Positions 1-7,688 of a stretch of 64,000 bases of DNA are shown here, piece by piece. Position 1 is the first letter of the stretch. Each line of letters opens with the position of its first letter. This DNA comes from Pseudomonas fluorescens (GTDB lineage: Bacteria > Pseudomonadota > Gammaproteobacteria > Pseudomonadales > Pseudomonadaceae): the NCBI RefSeq assembly GCF_902497895.1, contig NZ_CABVHQ010000031.1:1-64000 (forward strand), given 5' to 3'. The notes beneath the pieces are model-generated. The model saw only the letters and a program-made list of their open reading frames with translations. It did no database searches and was not told where the DNA came from. A program made the position numbers and the translations under genes.

Positions 1-93
1 GCCTGGAACCTGAAGGGCAAGTTCCCGGAAGGGCATGATCCGCAAGCACCGATGATAGAGCGGGATGTGACGGCGCAGGGAGATGACTACTAG
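1..93 (+). CDS. C-terminal end of an unidentified protein (5' truncated by window)
   Basis: The first reading frame is open from base 1 and ends at a TAG at 91-93, giving a 30-residue tail that begins AWNLKGKFPEGHD and ends in GDDY. The tail is polar and acidic, with no membrane segment. The start and all domains lie outside the window. The sequence is too short to recognise a family. It is the only plus-strand gene end at this edge and is followed directly by a REPIN, a common place for these repeats. Confidence 0.5.
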   Translation, partial: AWNLKGKFPEGHDPQAPMIERDVTAQGDDY

Positions 94-138
94 TCGAAAG
101 GGATGTCGGCTTTAAGGCCGTCTCCGCGGGCGTGCCCT

Positions 139-236
139 GTAGGAGCTAGCTTGCTCGCGATGGACGTTAACGATAACGCGTGTTTTCTGAATAAACGCGC
201 CACTCTCGAGTCCATCGCGAGCAAGCTCGCTCCTAC
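139..236. repeat. REPIN (inverted pair of REP sequences)
   Basis: A REP arm that starts GTAGGAGCTAGCTTGCTCGC at 139 is answered by an inverted arm ending CAAGCTCGCTCCTAC at 236. About 45 bases of spacer lie between the arms. This is the typical extragenic REP doublet of fluorescent pseudomonads. It lies between convergent genes, and its right arm contains the stop codon of the minus-strand gene that follows. Confidence 0.85.
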
Positions 237-733
237 ACTTCCTGGGCTGACACCTTGTCGACCCTGAAAAGACGCAACAGCATGAAAGACCGACCGATAA
301 TCAAGCCGTTTATAAAACCCGAAGCAAGGGAGGAGCAGGCAATGGCCGAGACTTCATTGACTGCTTCTGGATTAATTGCGGCCTGATAGCCGCCATAGTA
401 TCGCCATGCAAAAAAAAGCCAGTAGACAATCAATACCTTGGGCGATCCACCAATGACCAGATTGTCACCCTCTCGTCCGACATCACGACATGAGTAAAAA
501 CCGAAAGCTGCGAACCACCCCGTCGCCAAACCCGCTCCATAGGACGCCAAAGGCGTAAATATGCCCTGAGAAAGATCCAAGAAAAACAGCGATACTGTTA
601 CGAAAACCAGCGGCGTCAACTGCAAGGATCTTTTGGTTTCATGATTTTCGAAACAAGCAAGGACTCCGTAGTAAGACACAACGAAAAAAACCAAATAAAC
701 CCAAACCGGCGTACCACGCAATACATCCAGCAT
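233..733 (-). CDS. Small multi-spanning membrane protein, DUF6622-like
   Basis: The 166-residue protein starts at the ATG at 733, which has a good ribosome site (GAAGGGGC) just upstream. The longer open frame reaching 1063 has no comparable site. It starts MLDVLRGTPVWVYLVFFVV and has about four hydrophobic segments (residues about 9-25, 40-60, 65-85 and 105-125), so it should sit in the inner membrane. The N-terminal pattern of a short LRGTPVWV stretch leading into the first helix resembles the DUF6622 family of proteobacterial membrane proteins; that assignment is from memory. Function is unknown. The stop codon, TAG at 233-235, falls inside the arm of the neighbouring REPIN. It may share a transcript with the upstream gene at 934-1212. 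Confidence 0.6.
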   Translation of the reverse strand: MLDVLRGTPVWVYLVFFVVSYYGVLACFENHETKRSLQLTPLVFVTVSLFFLDLSQGIFTPLASYGAGLATGWFAAFGFYSCRDVGREGDNLVIGGSPKVLIVYWLFFAWRYYGGYQAAINPEAVNEVSAIACSSLASGFINGLIIGRSFMLLRLFRVDKVSAQEV

Positions 734-933
734 ATAAGCCCCTTCACGGCTTGGTTTTTTATGAACCTTCTTGAGGCTGTCGCCTACATAGGCTCGCCTG
801 AATACTAGCGAAGCATTATCAGAAATCAAAGTATCCAGCAGACAGATTACTTCCGAAAAACGTGTAGGGATAATCGCAGGTGTTGATCGTTCCAACGCCT
901 GGGGAGCGATCAACACGACTGCACTAACTTGAA

Positions 934-1212
934 TCAGGATATTGCTTGAGTGGACTGGCCTTTGACTTCCTGACGAACTTCCTCGGCGGTATATCTGCCG
1001 CCGTTCCATCTGACAACAAGAAAAGAAACCGACGCACCCTTGGTAGGTATTACCGATCCCCACCCTGTAAAACTTTTACGATTTACATCGAGCAGTCGAC
1101 TTTCACTCGTCCACATGACGGTGCCTTTGCCTACTCGCTCACCCCATTTATCCTCCCAATCCGGATCATAAGCCTCAATGACTCCGGACTGACGGTTTGC
1201 TTTTTCTTCCAT
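934..1212 (-). CDS. Small hypothetical protein, possible OB-fold
   Basis: The 92-residue protein starts at the ATG at 1212 (MEEKANRQSG), preceded by a GGAGAAAG ribosome site. An ATG five codons upstream (1227) is possible but has no clear site. The first half (SGVIEAYDPDWEDKWG, then GKGTVMW) has the glycine-rich beta pattern of cold-shock-like or other OB-fold domains. A later segment, GASVSFLVVRW, looks like a further strand. I do not recognise a named family and do not assign a function. It is encoded upstream of, and on the same strand as, the membrane protein at 233-733. A 117-codon open frame on the opposite strand overlaps it and looks like a shadow. Confidence 0.5.
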   Translation of the reverse strand: MEEKANRQSGVIEAYDPDWEDKWGERVGKGTVMWTSESRLLDVNRKSFTGWGSVIPTKGASVSFLVVRWNGGRYTAEEVRQEVKGQSTQAIS

Positions 1213-1481
1213 GTTTTCTTTCTCCATAAATTGCTATCCATTTCGTCGTTGCACATTGAAATCCAGTGCTTTACTGGAGAATCCATGCTCGACGGATAGA
1301 GATTATGCAGAACCTTGGCAGTATGGACACTATTAAATGTGTAACTTTAAAGTTTTGACGACCGACGAAAACCCCACTTGACGGCCTTGGGATAATCCAC
1401 TTATTGAAACAGAATGCGACGAATCGCGTTAAGGAGGGTAGATCCCGGCGCCCCGCCCCTTACTGAAAAAAACCGATTGTC

Positions 1482-1505
1482 GCTACTGTCAGATCTGACA
1501 GTAGC
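1482..1505. promoter_or_regulatory. Perfect 24-bp palindrome upstream of the RCC1-like gene
   Basis: The half-site GCTACTGTCAGA is followed immediately by its exact reverse complement, giving a dyad with no central gap. It lies 36 bases upstream of the ATG at 1542, in the 329-base gap between divergent genes. A symmetric dyad at this distance suggests a dimeric regulator site over or next to the promoter. As RNA it would form a 10-bp hairpin with a GATC loop, without a T-run, so it is not a typical terminator. The rest of the gap (1213-1481) is AT-richer and shows no gene. Confidence 0.5.
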
Positions 1506-1541
1506 CAACGCGAACGCCAGAGATTCTACTGGCGCTGATCG

Positions 1542-2969
1542 ATGGGTCAATCAACGGTCCTCGGAATCCAATTTCACGGCGCGCTCATGACAAATAAAAT
1601 CGGCAACGTTGCGACAGGCAGGCTGCTGATTATGGGCGCACGTGGTAGCCACCGCGTGGTCGGTACTTTCCGCCCCCAAAGCTACAGGCTCGTTGCACTG
1701 GATGCCGAGACGCTGCGGCCCAAAGAAGTCACCTGGCAGTACGAGCGTGACAGGCAATCTGTGACCGGACATGCTTTTTTGGATACTCAGCCCTATGAGC
1801 GCCTGATGGTCGGCTCGGGCAAACAACGCATCGTCCTTAACCCCTCGAACATCATTGGCAATTTCCCCGCCCTTTGCGCGCTGCGTAACGATGGCAAGCC
1901 GCATGCCTGGGGTTGGGCCGAGAACGGTGGCGATCCGCCAGAGGAGATCAAGCAACTCACCGATGTTGTCGAAATATCGTCCTCCATGGCAGCTTTTGCG
2001 GTGAGGCGTGCAACCGGTCACGTCATGGCGTGGGGAAGCTCGGAAAATCCGAGTTCAATGGTCCCTGACGATATTGCAGCCCTGAACGACATTGTCGCTC
2101 TCTACGGAGGGGCCTACGTGTTTGTCGCACGTCGTTCCAGCGGGCAGATCGTGGCATGGGGACTGGAGCAAACGGGCGGCCGGCTGCCGCGTGAGATTGC
2201 CGAGTTGACGGATATCGTAGACGCCATGGGAGCGGAGTTTGCGTTCGCCGCCCTGCGCGGTAACGGCCAGGTAGTCGCCTGGGGGGATTCTCGCTATGGC
2301 GGCGAGCTGCCCGAAGAGATCGGCACGCTGAGGGATGTAGTGCAACTGGCGAGTGCCGGGGATGTTCTGGCGCTCCGCCGTGCCAATGGACGCATTGCCG
2401 TCTGGGGGAATCCGACGTTCACGCCCATACCATCAGAGATTGCCGAACTGGACGACATCGTCGACCTGGTGGGCAATGACAGCGCATTCGCTGCCCGCAG
2501 GGCGAATGGACAAGTCGTGGCCTGGGGTTTTCTTCCGGGCACCACGCCCCCCAAAGAAATTGCCGACCTGACTGACATCGTGCACGTGACTTGCACATCG
2601 AGTGCCTTTATTGCGTTGCGTTCCACCGGCCAGGTGGTTGCGTGGGCCACAGGGCAGGTAGCCTTACTGCCTTCGGTCATCAGGCAACTGACTGATGTTG
2701 TAGCGATCAGTACAAATCATGAGGCCGCCGTGGCTTTGCGCAGCAACGGTGAAGCGATTGCCTGGGGAGACCCCGAGACAGGCGGTGATAGCACCTGTGT
2801 TGCCCCCCTGCTCACCCATGTGCGGGCGGTCTATGGTGGAACCCGTACATTCGCCGCCTTGAGGGAAGACGGCAGAGTGATTGCCTGGGGTGACGCGCAT
2901 AAAGGAGGTACGGGCGAACAAAAAGCACTCTACCAATTGATTTCCTACGCCGAAAAGGCAGCCCCTTAA
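1542..2969 (+). CDS. RCC1-like repeat protein (predicted beta-propeller)
   Basis: The 475-residue protein contains about nine tandem units of 45-50 residues. Each ends in a hydrophobic-AWG motif (HAWG, MAWG, VAWG, VWG, IAWG) preceded by RxxGQV and followed by LPxEIxxLxDIV. This is the signature of RCC1/alpha-tubulin-suppressor repeats, which fold into a propeller. Residues 1-110 do not show the repeat and look like the end of an Ig-like or other beta domain. Larger Pseudomonas relatives have longer N-termini, so this may be a shortened form. A stop codon at 1536 forces the start to 1542 or later; an ATG at 1587 is an alternative, and neither has a strong ribosome site. I see no signal peptide. 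Function is unknown; surface or effector roles would be guesses. Confidence 0.75.
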   Translation: MGQSTVLGIQFHGALMTNKIGNVATGRLLIMGARGSHRVVGTFRPQSYRLVALDAETLRPKEVTWQYERDRQSVTGHAFLDTQPYERLMVGSGKQRIVLNPSNIIGNFPALCALRNDGKPHAWGWAENGGDPPEEIKQLTDVVEISSSMAAFAVRRATGHVMAWGSSENPSSMVPDDIAALNDIVALYGGAYVFVARRSSGQIVAWGLEQTGGRLPREIAELTDIVDAMGAEFAFAALRGNGQVVAWGDSRYGGELPEEIGTLRDVVQLASAGDVLALRRANGRIAVWGNPTFTPIPSEIAELDDIVDLVGNDSAFAARRANGQVVAWGFLPGTTPPKEIADLTDIVHVTCTSSAFIALRSTGQVVAWATGQVALLPSVIRQLTDVVAISTNHEAAVALRSNGEAIAWGDPETGGDSTCVAPLLTHVRAVYGGTRTFAALREDGRVIAWGDAHKGGTGEQKALYQLISYAEKAAP

Positions 2970-3019
2970 GCAAATTTTCGGATTGGAGTCTTGTTCAACG
3001 GAACGTCGAGGTGAAGCAC

Positions 3020-3221
3020 AAAAGATCGCCGCCTTCGGCAGCTACGGCGGTGTACAACCGGGATTTGACGGGTATATGCGGTCGGCGCAGGAGCTGGCGA
3101 AGCCTGCGATCTTTTGGCGATTTCGGGAATCGCCCACAAGCAAGATCAAAAGATCGCCGCCTGCGGCAGCTCCTACATGGGTTTGCGTACACCAAGGAGC
3201 TGCCGAAGGCGGCGATCTTTT
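3020..3221. repeat. Cluster of four REP arms (two REPINs)
   Basis: Four copies of the core AAAGATCGCCGCCTTCGGCAGC alternate in orientation at about 3020-3045, 3087-3116, 3147-3175 and 3195-3221. Together they form two inverted doublets. The cluster fills the gap between the convergent RCC1-like gene and the flagellar/chemotaxis cluster. It has no coding capacity beyond shadow frames, and each doublet could fold into a long hairpin on a transcript from either side. Confidence 0.8.
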
Positions 3222-3245
3222 GCTTTTACTTGCCGCTTGAAGCGT

Positions 3246-3653
3246 CTAACTACTCTTGTGCACCTTGCTCATCAATTCAGCTTCGGCCTGGGTCAGGCCG
3301 CAGGACTGGGTCAGCTCGTCGACGCTGGCGCCCATGCCCACCAGGCGCGCGGCCTGGGCGAATGAGAGGCTGGTCGGGTCGCGCTGCTCCAGCCGGGCCA
3401 GTTTGTCCGGCAACGGCCCGACCACTGCCTGCAGTTCATGCAGGGCATCGCCCATCAGTACATTACCGTTCTGGTAATCGTCGACGCGCTTGGCCAGGTC
3501 CCTGATGCGCTGATCACGCAGTGCATCGGCCTGGGCCTGGGTCTGGGCCATGACCATAGCCGCTTGGCGCTGGCTTCTGGCGTAGGCCAGGAACAGCCCC
3601 AGGGTCGTTACCCAGAGGATGCCCAGGACAATCACAGCCACTTCGAGAATCAA
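3246..3653 (-). CDS. DUF2802 protein, chemotaxis-linked membrane protein
   Basis: The 135-residue protein has one N-terminal membrane helix (residues about 4-24, VAVIVLGILWVTTLGLFLAY). A charged, probably coiled-coil stretch follows (about 28-95). The compact C-terminal segment, AARLVGMGASVDELTQSCGL then TQAEAELMSKVH, is the conserved helix-turn-helix-like end of DUF2802. It is the usual gene after cheW in pseudomonads (PA1465 position). The frame opens with TTG at 3653, immediately after the TGA of cheW, so translation is probably coupled to cheW. No ATG lies before the membrane helix, which supports the unusual start. A role in chemotaxis arrays or flagellar placement is suggested only by context. 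Confidence 0.8.
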   Translation of the reverse strand: MILEVAVIVLGILWVTTLGLFLAYARSQRQAAMVMAQTQAQADALRDQRIRDLAKRVDDYQNGNVLMGDALHELQAVVGPLPDKLARLEQRDPTSLSFAQAARLVGMGASVDELTQSCGLTQAEAELMSKVHKSS

Positions 3654-4136
3654 TCAGATTTGCTCCAGGTCCGACCATTCTTCTTCGCTCATCATCTTGT
3701 CCAGTTCGACCAGAATCAGCAGTTCGCCGTTTTTGTTGCACACGCCCTGGATGAACTTGGCCGATTCTTCGCTACCGACGTTGGGCGCGGTTTCGATTTC
3801 CGACTGACGCAGGTAAACCACTTCCGCCACGCTGTCGACCATGATCCCGACCACTTGCTTGTCGGCTTCGATGATCACGATACGGGTGTTGTCGCTGATT
3901 TCGGTGTTCATCAGGCCGAAGCGCTGACGGGTGTCGATCACGGTGACCACGTTGCCGCGCAGGTTGATGATGCCCAGCACATAGGCTGGCGCACCCGGCA
4001 CTGGCGCGATCTCGGTGTAGCGCAGGACTTCCTGAACCCGCATCACGTTGATGCCGTAGGTTTCATTGTCCAGCTTGAAGGTCACCCATTGCAGGATCGG
4101 ATCTTCGGAACTCTGTAGAGACGACGACTTATTCAT
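3654..4136 (-). CDS. cheW: Chemotaxis coupling protein CheW
   Basis: CheW links methyl-accepting receptors to the kinase CheA in polar arrays. The 160-residue protein has one CheW domain of two small beta barrels: ILQWVTFKLDNETYGINVMR at the start, then VLGIINLRGNVVTVIDTR, the conserved NLRG signature, and GIMVDSVAEV. The ATG at 4136 matches the family start; an upstream in-frame extension to 4193 crosses a terminator-like hairpin and is unlikely to be used. It sits downstream of parP, separated by that hairpin, and its stop codon abuts the TTG start of the DUF2802 gene. Confidence 0.95.
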   Translation of the reverse strand: MNKSSSLQSSEDPILQWVTFKLDNETYGINVMRVQEVLRYTEIAPVPGAPAYVLGIINLRGNVVTVIDTRQRFGLMNTEISDNTRIVIIEADKQVVGIMVDSVAEVVYLRQSEIETAPNVGSEESAKFIQGVCNKNGELLILVELDKMMSEEEWSDLEQI

Positions 4137-4149
4137 ACCCCTGACCCCT

Positions 4150-4172
4150 AAAAAAAAACCGTTGGAAACGGT
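4150..4172 (-). terminator. Rho-independent terminator between parP and cheW
   Basis: On the minus strand ACCGTT-TCC-AACGGT forms a 6-bp stem with a 3-nt loop, followed directly by nine T residues. It lies 44 bases after the parP stop and 14 bases before the cheW start. It should end or attenuate transcripts from parC-parP, so cheW probably depends on partial read-through or on another promoter. Confidence 0.75.
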
Positions 4173-4215
4173 GTGTGTTCTGTCTGGCCGCACTCAAGGT
4201 GCTGCCTGTTGTTGG

Positions 4216-5079
4216 TTATGCAGATTTGTTCGTCGGCTTGCTGCCGGGCAGGTGCTTGGCCCCGCCGCTGGCTATCAATTCGGCCAGTTCGCAGACATCC
4301 AGCAATGCGCACATGTGCTCGATCACTGTGCCGGCCAGCCATGGACGCTGACCACGATGGCTGCGCCATTTGATTTCGTTCGGATTCAGGCGCAGGGAAC
4401 GGCTGACCTGATGCACCGCCAGCCCCCATTCGTAGCCCTGAACCGAGATCACGTATTGCAGGCCCTGACGGAAATCATCGCGGTAGCGATCCGGCATGAC
4501 CCAGCGTGCGGTGTCCAGCACTTTCAGGTTGCCGGCCTGGCTCGGTAGAATCCCGAGGAACCACTCCGGCTGGCCGAACAGCGGCGTCAGTTCGTGGCCG
4601 GCCAGGGAATAGATCGAACCCAGGCAGACCAGCGGCACAGCCAGCGTCAGGCCCGCCACATCGAACAACAGGCATTCGAACGGCTCGGCAGCCCAGGCCG
4701 GCCGGCCATCGCTATCGACTGGTGGCGGCGTGTTGCTCGGTGGCCTATGAACTTCGGCCACTGGCGCGACCGGGGCTTGTACTTGCGGCGCGGCAGGAGC
4801 TACCACAGCGAGAATCGGCGCAGGCTTTTCCAGGACCGGCACGGCAACCAGCGGCTGCACAACGACAACCGGGACAACCACGCTTTGCTGCTGCGAGTCA
4901 CGGGCCTGCTCTTCGAGCACGGCGGCCTGAAATTCATCCAGCGTATCTTGCGCCGTCACCCGTTTGGGCAACGCTTCAGGGATCAGTTCAAGCTCGTCGG
5001 TCGCGTCCTGCAGCAGCGCGTCCAGATAGGACTGCAGCGCCAGTTGCGGCCGGGTCGTAATTTTCACAGGACGGTTCAT
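4216..5079 (-). CDS. parP: ParP: CheW-domain protein for polar array placement
   Basis: ParP ties chemotaxis arrays to the cell pole by binding CheA or receptors through its CheW-like domain and by working with the ATPase ParC. The 287-residue protein has an N-terminal helix-rich region (1-60), a proline/alanine/valine-rich linker (about 65-120) and a C-terminal CheW-like domain (about 130-275) that includes ECLLFDVAGLTLAVPLVCLG, FLGILPSQAGNLKVLDTARW and GTVIEHMCALLDV. The classical NLRG loop of CheW is replaced by PSQAGN, as expected for an array-interaction domain rather than a standard coupler. It lies between parC and cheW, the order known from Pseudomonas (PA1463) and Vibrio. A REPIN separates it from parC. 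Confidence 0.85.
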   Translation of the reverse strand: MNRPVKITTRPQLALQSYLDALLQDATDELELIPEALPKRVTAQDTLDEFQAAVLEEQARDSQQQSVVVPVVVVQPLVAVPVLEKPAPILAVVAPAAPQVQAPVAPVAEVHRPPSNTPPPVDSDGRPAWAAEPFECLLFDVAGLTLAVPLVCLGSIYSLAGHELTPLFGQPEWFLGILPSQAGNLKVLDTARWVMPDRYRDDFRQGLQYVISVQGYEWGLAVHQVSRSLRLNPNEIKWRSHRGQRPWLAGTVIEHMCALLDVCELAELIASGGAKHLPGSKPTNKSA

Positions 5080-5094
5080 TGGAACACCACCCCC

Positions 5095-5183
5095 GTAGGA
5101 GCTGCCGAAGGCTGCGATCTTTTAGCGATTTTGAGGGCGCTGCAGAGCAAGATCAAAAGATCGCAGCCTACGGCAGCTCCTAC
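5095..5183. repeat. REPIN between parC and parP
   Basis: The arm GTAGGAGCTGCCGAAGGCTG at 5095 is mirrored by an arm ending CGGCAGCTCCTAC at 5183. Both carry the GCGATCTTTT flank typical of this REP class. It occupies nearly the whole parC-parP gap, so in a parC-parP transcript it would form a long hairpin upstream of the parP start. Confidence 0.85.
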
Positions 5184-5202
5184 GTTAGAAATGAGCATCA
5201 TC

Positions 5203-5991
5203 TCAAGCCACCTGCGGGATGAGTTGCTGGGCCAGCAGATGCTTGAGCAACGCCCGATAGGCCAGGACGCCACGGCTTTTGCCGTCGAACTGCGAAGGCG
5301 TCAGTCCGGCCCGACTGGCATCGCGCAAACGGGTATCGACTGGAATGTAGCCTTGCCAGATATCCTCCGGGTACATGTCGCGCAGCACCCGCAGGGTGCC
5401 CAGGGAAGCCTGGGTCCGGCGGTCGAACAGGGTCGGCACGATGCTGAAGGGCAACACCTGCTTGCGCGAGCGATTGATCATCGCCAGGGTGTTGACCATG
5501 CGTTCCAGGCCTTTGACCGCCAGGTGTTCGGTCTGTACCGGAATTACCAACTGCTGGCTGGCCGCCAAGGCATTGACCATCAGCAAGCCGAGCAACGGCG
5601 GGCTGTCGATCAGCGCGTAATCGAAATCCTGCCACAACTGCGCCAGGCTCCTGGCGATCACCAGGCCCAGGCCACTCTGGCCCGGCGACTGACGCTCGAG
5701 GGTGGCCAGCGCGGTGCTCGAAGGCAGCAGGGAAATGCGCTCGTCACTGGTCTTTAGAAGCAGTTGACCGGGCAACCCTGCCGGCACACTGCCCTTGTGC
5801 AGGAACAGGTCGTAGCAGCTGTGTTCGAGGCTGTCGGGGTCATAGCCAAAGTAGCTGGTCATGGAGCCGTGGGGGTCGAGATCGACCACGACCACGCGCT
5901 TGCCCGCCTCGGCCAGCAAACCGGCTAGAGCGATGGAACTGGTGGTTTTACCAACACCACCCTTTTGATTGGCGACTGCCCAGACTCTCAT
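5203..5991 (-). CDS. parC: ParC: ParA/MinD-type ATPase for chemotaxis arrays
   Basis: ParC is a membrane- or pole-localised ATPase that positions chemotaxis arrays at the flagellated pole together with ParP. The 262-residue protein begins MRVWAVANQKGGVGKTTSSI, which contains the deviant Walker A motif KGGVGKTT of the ParA/MinD superfamily. VVVVDLDPHGSMTSYFGYD follows as the A' motif and FDYALIDSPPLLGLL as Walker B. It lacks an N-terminal helix-turn-helix DNA-binding domain, which separates it from plasmid or chromosomal ParA. The start at 5991 is the only sensible one. Neighbours are motD upstream and parP downstream, the PA1462 position. General chromosome partition ParA is the alternative, but context makes it unlikely. 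Confidence 0.9.
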   Translation of the reverse strand: MRVWAVANQKGGVGKTTSSIALAGLLAEAGKRVVVVDLDPHGSMTSYFGYDPDSLEHSCYDLFLHKGSVPAGLPGQLLLKTSDERISLLPSSTALATLERQSPGQSGLGLVIARSLAQLWQDFDYALIDSPPLLGLLMVNALAASQQLVIPVQTEHLAVKGLERMVNTLAMINRSRKQVLPFSIVPTLFDRRTQASLGTLRVLRDMYPEDIWQGYIPVDTRLRDASRAGLTPSQFDGKSRGVLAYRALLKHLLAQQLIPQVA

Positions 5992-6041
5992 TCGGAATGT
6001 TCCTCCCGGTCGAACAGGCTTAACCGAGAAATAGCGCTATG

Positions 6042-6932
6042 TTATAGAGCCGGCGACAGAGAATTGACGGCACTCTCACGCCCCGGCGACTTTACAGACG
6101 TGGGTGCAGTTTGTGTGCCAGCACGCTTCAAGGCCGCATCCGGCTTGGCATTCGCCGCCCCGGTAGCGGTCAGGCTGCGACGCACATCGAGATTGCGCGA
6201 GACCACCAGCACCACCCGCCGATTGCGCGCACGGCCTGCGGCGGTGGCATTGTTGGCCACCGGTTGAAACTCGCCGTATCCCACCGAAGCCAGGCGGCCG
6301 GGATTCACCCCCTGCATCGCCAGCATGCGCACGATGCTCGCCGAGCGCGCCGAAGACAGCTCCCAGTTGGTCGGGTATTGGGCGGTGCGGATCGGCTGAT
6401 TGTCGGTAAAGCCTTCGACGTGAATCGGGTTATCGAAGGGTTTTAGAATCACCGCGACCTTATCGATGATGTTGAACGCGATATCGCTGGGCATCGCGTC
6501 GCCGCTGCCAAACAGCAGGCTGGAATTGAGTTCGATCTCTATCCACAGCTCATTGCCGCGGATGGTCATCTGCCTGGAGCTGAGCAGGTCGCCGAACGCC
6601 GCGCTGATGTCATCGGCGATCGACTTCAGCGGGTCGTTGCTCGCCCCGGCGATGCCGGCATCGACTTGCTCGCTGTCCTTGACCAGGGGCTGCGCCGGGG
6701 TGACCGTCTGCGCTCGCTCGTCGCCAATCGGAATCGGCTTGAGGGCGCGGTCCGAGTCGGTGAACACGCCAATCAACGCCTCGGAAATCACCTTGTACTT
6801 GCCTTCGTTGACCGACGAAATCGAATACATGACGACAAAGAAGGCGAACAGCAGAGTGATGAAGTCCGCGTAGGACACCAACCAGCGTTCGTGGTTGACG
6901 GGTTCTTCAGGGTGGCGACGACGACGAGCCAT
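6042..6932 (-). CDS. motD: Flagellar stator protein MotD (MotB family)
   Basis: MotD forms the second Pseudomonas stator with MotC and anchors it to peptidoglycan. The 296-residue protein has a basic N-terminus, one membrane helix (about residues 18-40) and the proton-binding aspartate in SYADFITLLFAFFVV (Asp23). A linker leads to a C-terminal OmpA-like peptidoglycan-binding domain (about 135-265), seen in PIHVEGFTDNQPI and ELSSARSASIVRML, then GRARNRRVVLVV. A tail of about 30 residues follows the domain. It starts 15 bases after the motC stop. The length and the aspartate are normal for the family. Confidence 0.93.
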   Translation of the reverse strand: MARRRRHPEEPVNHERWLVSYADFITLLFAFFVVMYSISSVNEGKYKVISEALIGVFTDSDRALKPIPIGDERAQTVTPAQPLVKDSEQVDAGIAGASNDPLKSIADDISAAFGDLLSSRQMTIRGNELWIEIELNSSLLFGSGDAMPSDIAFNIIDKVAVILKPFDNPIHVEGFTDNQPIRTAQYPTNWELSSARSASIVRMLAMQGVNPGRLASVGYGEFQPVANNATAAGRARNRRVVLVVSRNLDVRRSLTATGAANAKPDAALKRAGTQTAPTSVKSPGRESAVNSLSPAL

Positions 6933-6947
6933 AATCCATTACCCCCA

Positions 6948-7688
6948 TCAGTCCATGAAGCCTTGCAACTTCAACTCGATGGAACGAGGGTTCTCACCTT
7001 CGGCAATCGACAGGATTCCTTCCAGCAACATTTCGCGATAACGCGACTGGCGCATGGCTATCGACTTGAGTTTGCTGGCAATCGGTAACAGCACCAGGTT
7101 GGCGCTGGCGACCCCGTAGATGGTCGCGACGAAGGCCACGGCAATCCCGCTGCCCAGCTGCGAAGGGTCGGCCAGATTGCCCATGACATGGATCAAACCC
7201 ATGACCGCACCGATGATGCCGATGGTTGGCGCATAACCGCCCATGCTTTCAAAGACTTTGGCGGCTTCGATGTCGCGGCTTTCCTGAGTGTAGAAATCCA
7301 CCTCGAGGATGCTGCGAATCGCTTCTGGCTCCGCACCGTCCACCAACAATTGCAGGCCTTTGCGCGAGTAGTTGTCGGGCTCGGCATCGGCCACGCCTTC
7401 CAGCCCGAGCAAACCTTCCTTGCGCGCCGTCAGGCTCCAGTTGACTACCCGATCGACGCCGCCGGCCATGTCGATCCGCGGTGGAAAGAGGATCCATACC
7501 AGGATCTGCATCGAACGCTTGAAGGCGCTCATCGGCGCCTGCAACAATGCCGCGCCGACGGTCCCGCCGATCACGATCAACGCCGCCGGACCGTTGGCCA
7601 GCGCACCGAGATGACCGCCTTCCAGGTAGTTGCCGCCAATGATCGCAACAAACGCCAGGATGATCCCGATGAGGCTTAAAACGTCCAT
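6948..7688 (-). CDS. motC: Flagellar stator protein MotC (MotA family)
   Basis: MotC is the inner-membrane channel subunit paired with MotD; it uses proton flow to drive the rotor through FliG. The 246-residue protein has four membrane helices: two near the N-terminus (VLSLIGIILAFVAIIGGNYL and AALIVIGGTVGAALL), a large cytoplasmic loop with the charged residues that contact FliG (about 70-145), and two more (GYAPTIGIIGAVMGLIHVM and GIAVAFVATIYGVASANLVL). The ATG at 7688 overlaps the cheB stop by one base (TGATG), which indicates coupled translation. The frame three codons longer is less likely, as relatives begin MDVLSLIG. Confidence 0.93.
   Translation of the reverse strand: MDVLSLIGIILAFVAIIGGNYLEGGHLGALANGPAALIVIGGTVGAALLQAPMSAFKRSMQILVWILFPPRIDMAGGVDRVVNWSLTARKEGLLGLEGVADAEPDNYSRKGLQLLVDGAEPEAIRSILEVDFYTQESRDIEAAKVFESMGGYAPTIGIIGAVMGLIHVMGNLADPSQLGSGIAVAFVATIYGVASANLVLLPIASKLKSIAMRQSRYREMLLEGILSIAEGENPRSIELKLQGFMD

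Noticed and set aside
946..1299. 117-codon plus-strand frame opposite the small gene at 934-1212
   Set aside because: The minus-strand frame has a good ribosome site and domain-like pattern; the plus-strand frame has neither.
5203..5991. Chromosome or plasmid partition ParA
   Set aside because: There is no ParB neighbour or DNA-binding N-terminus; placement between motD and parP identifies it as ParC.
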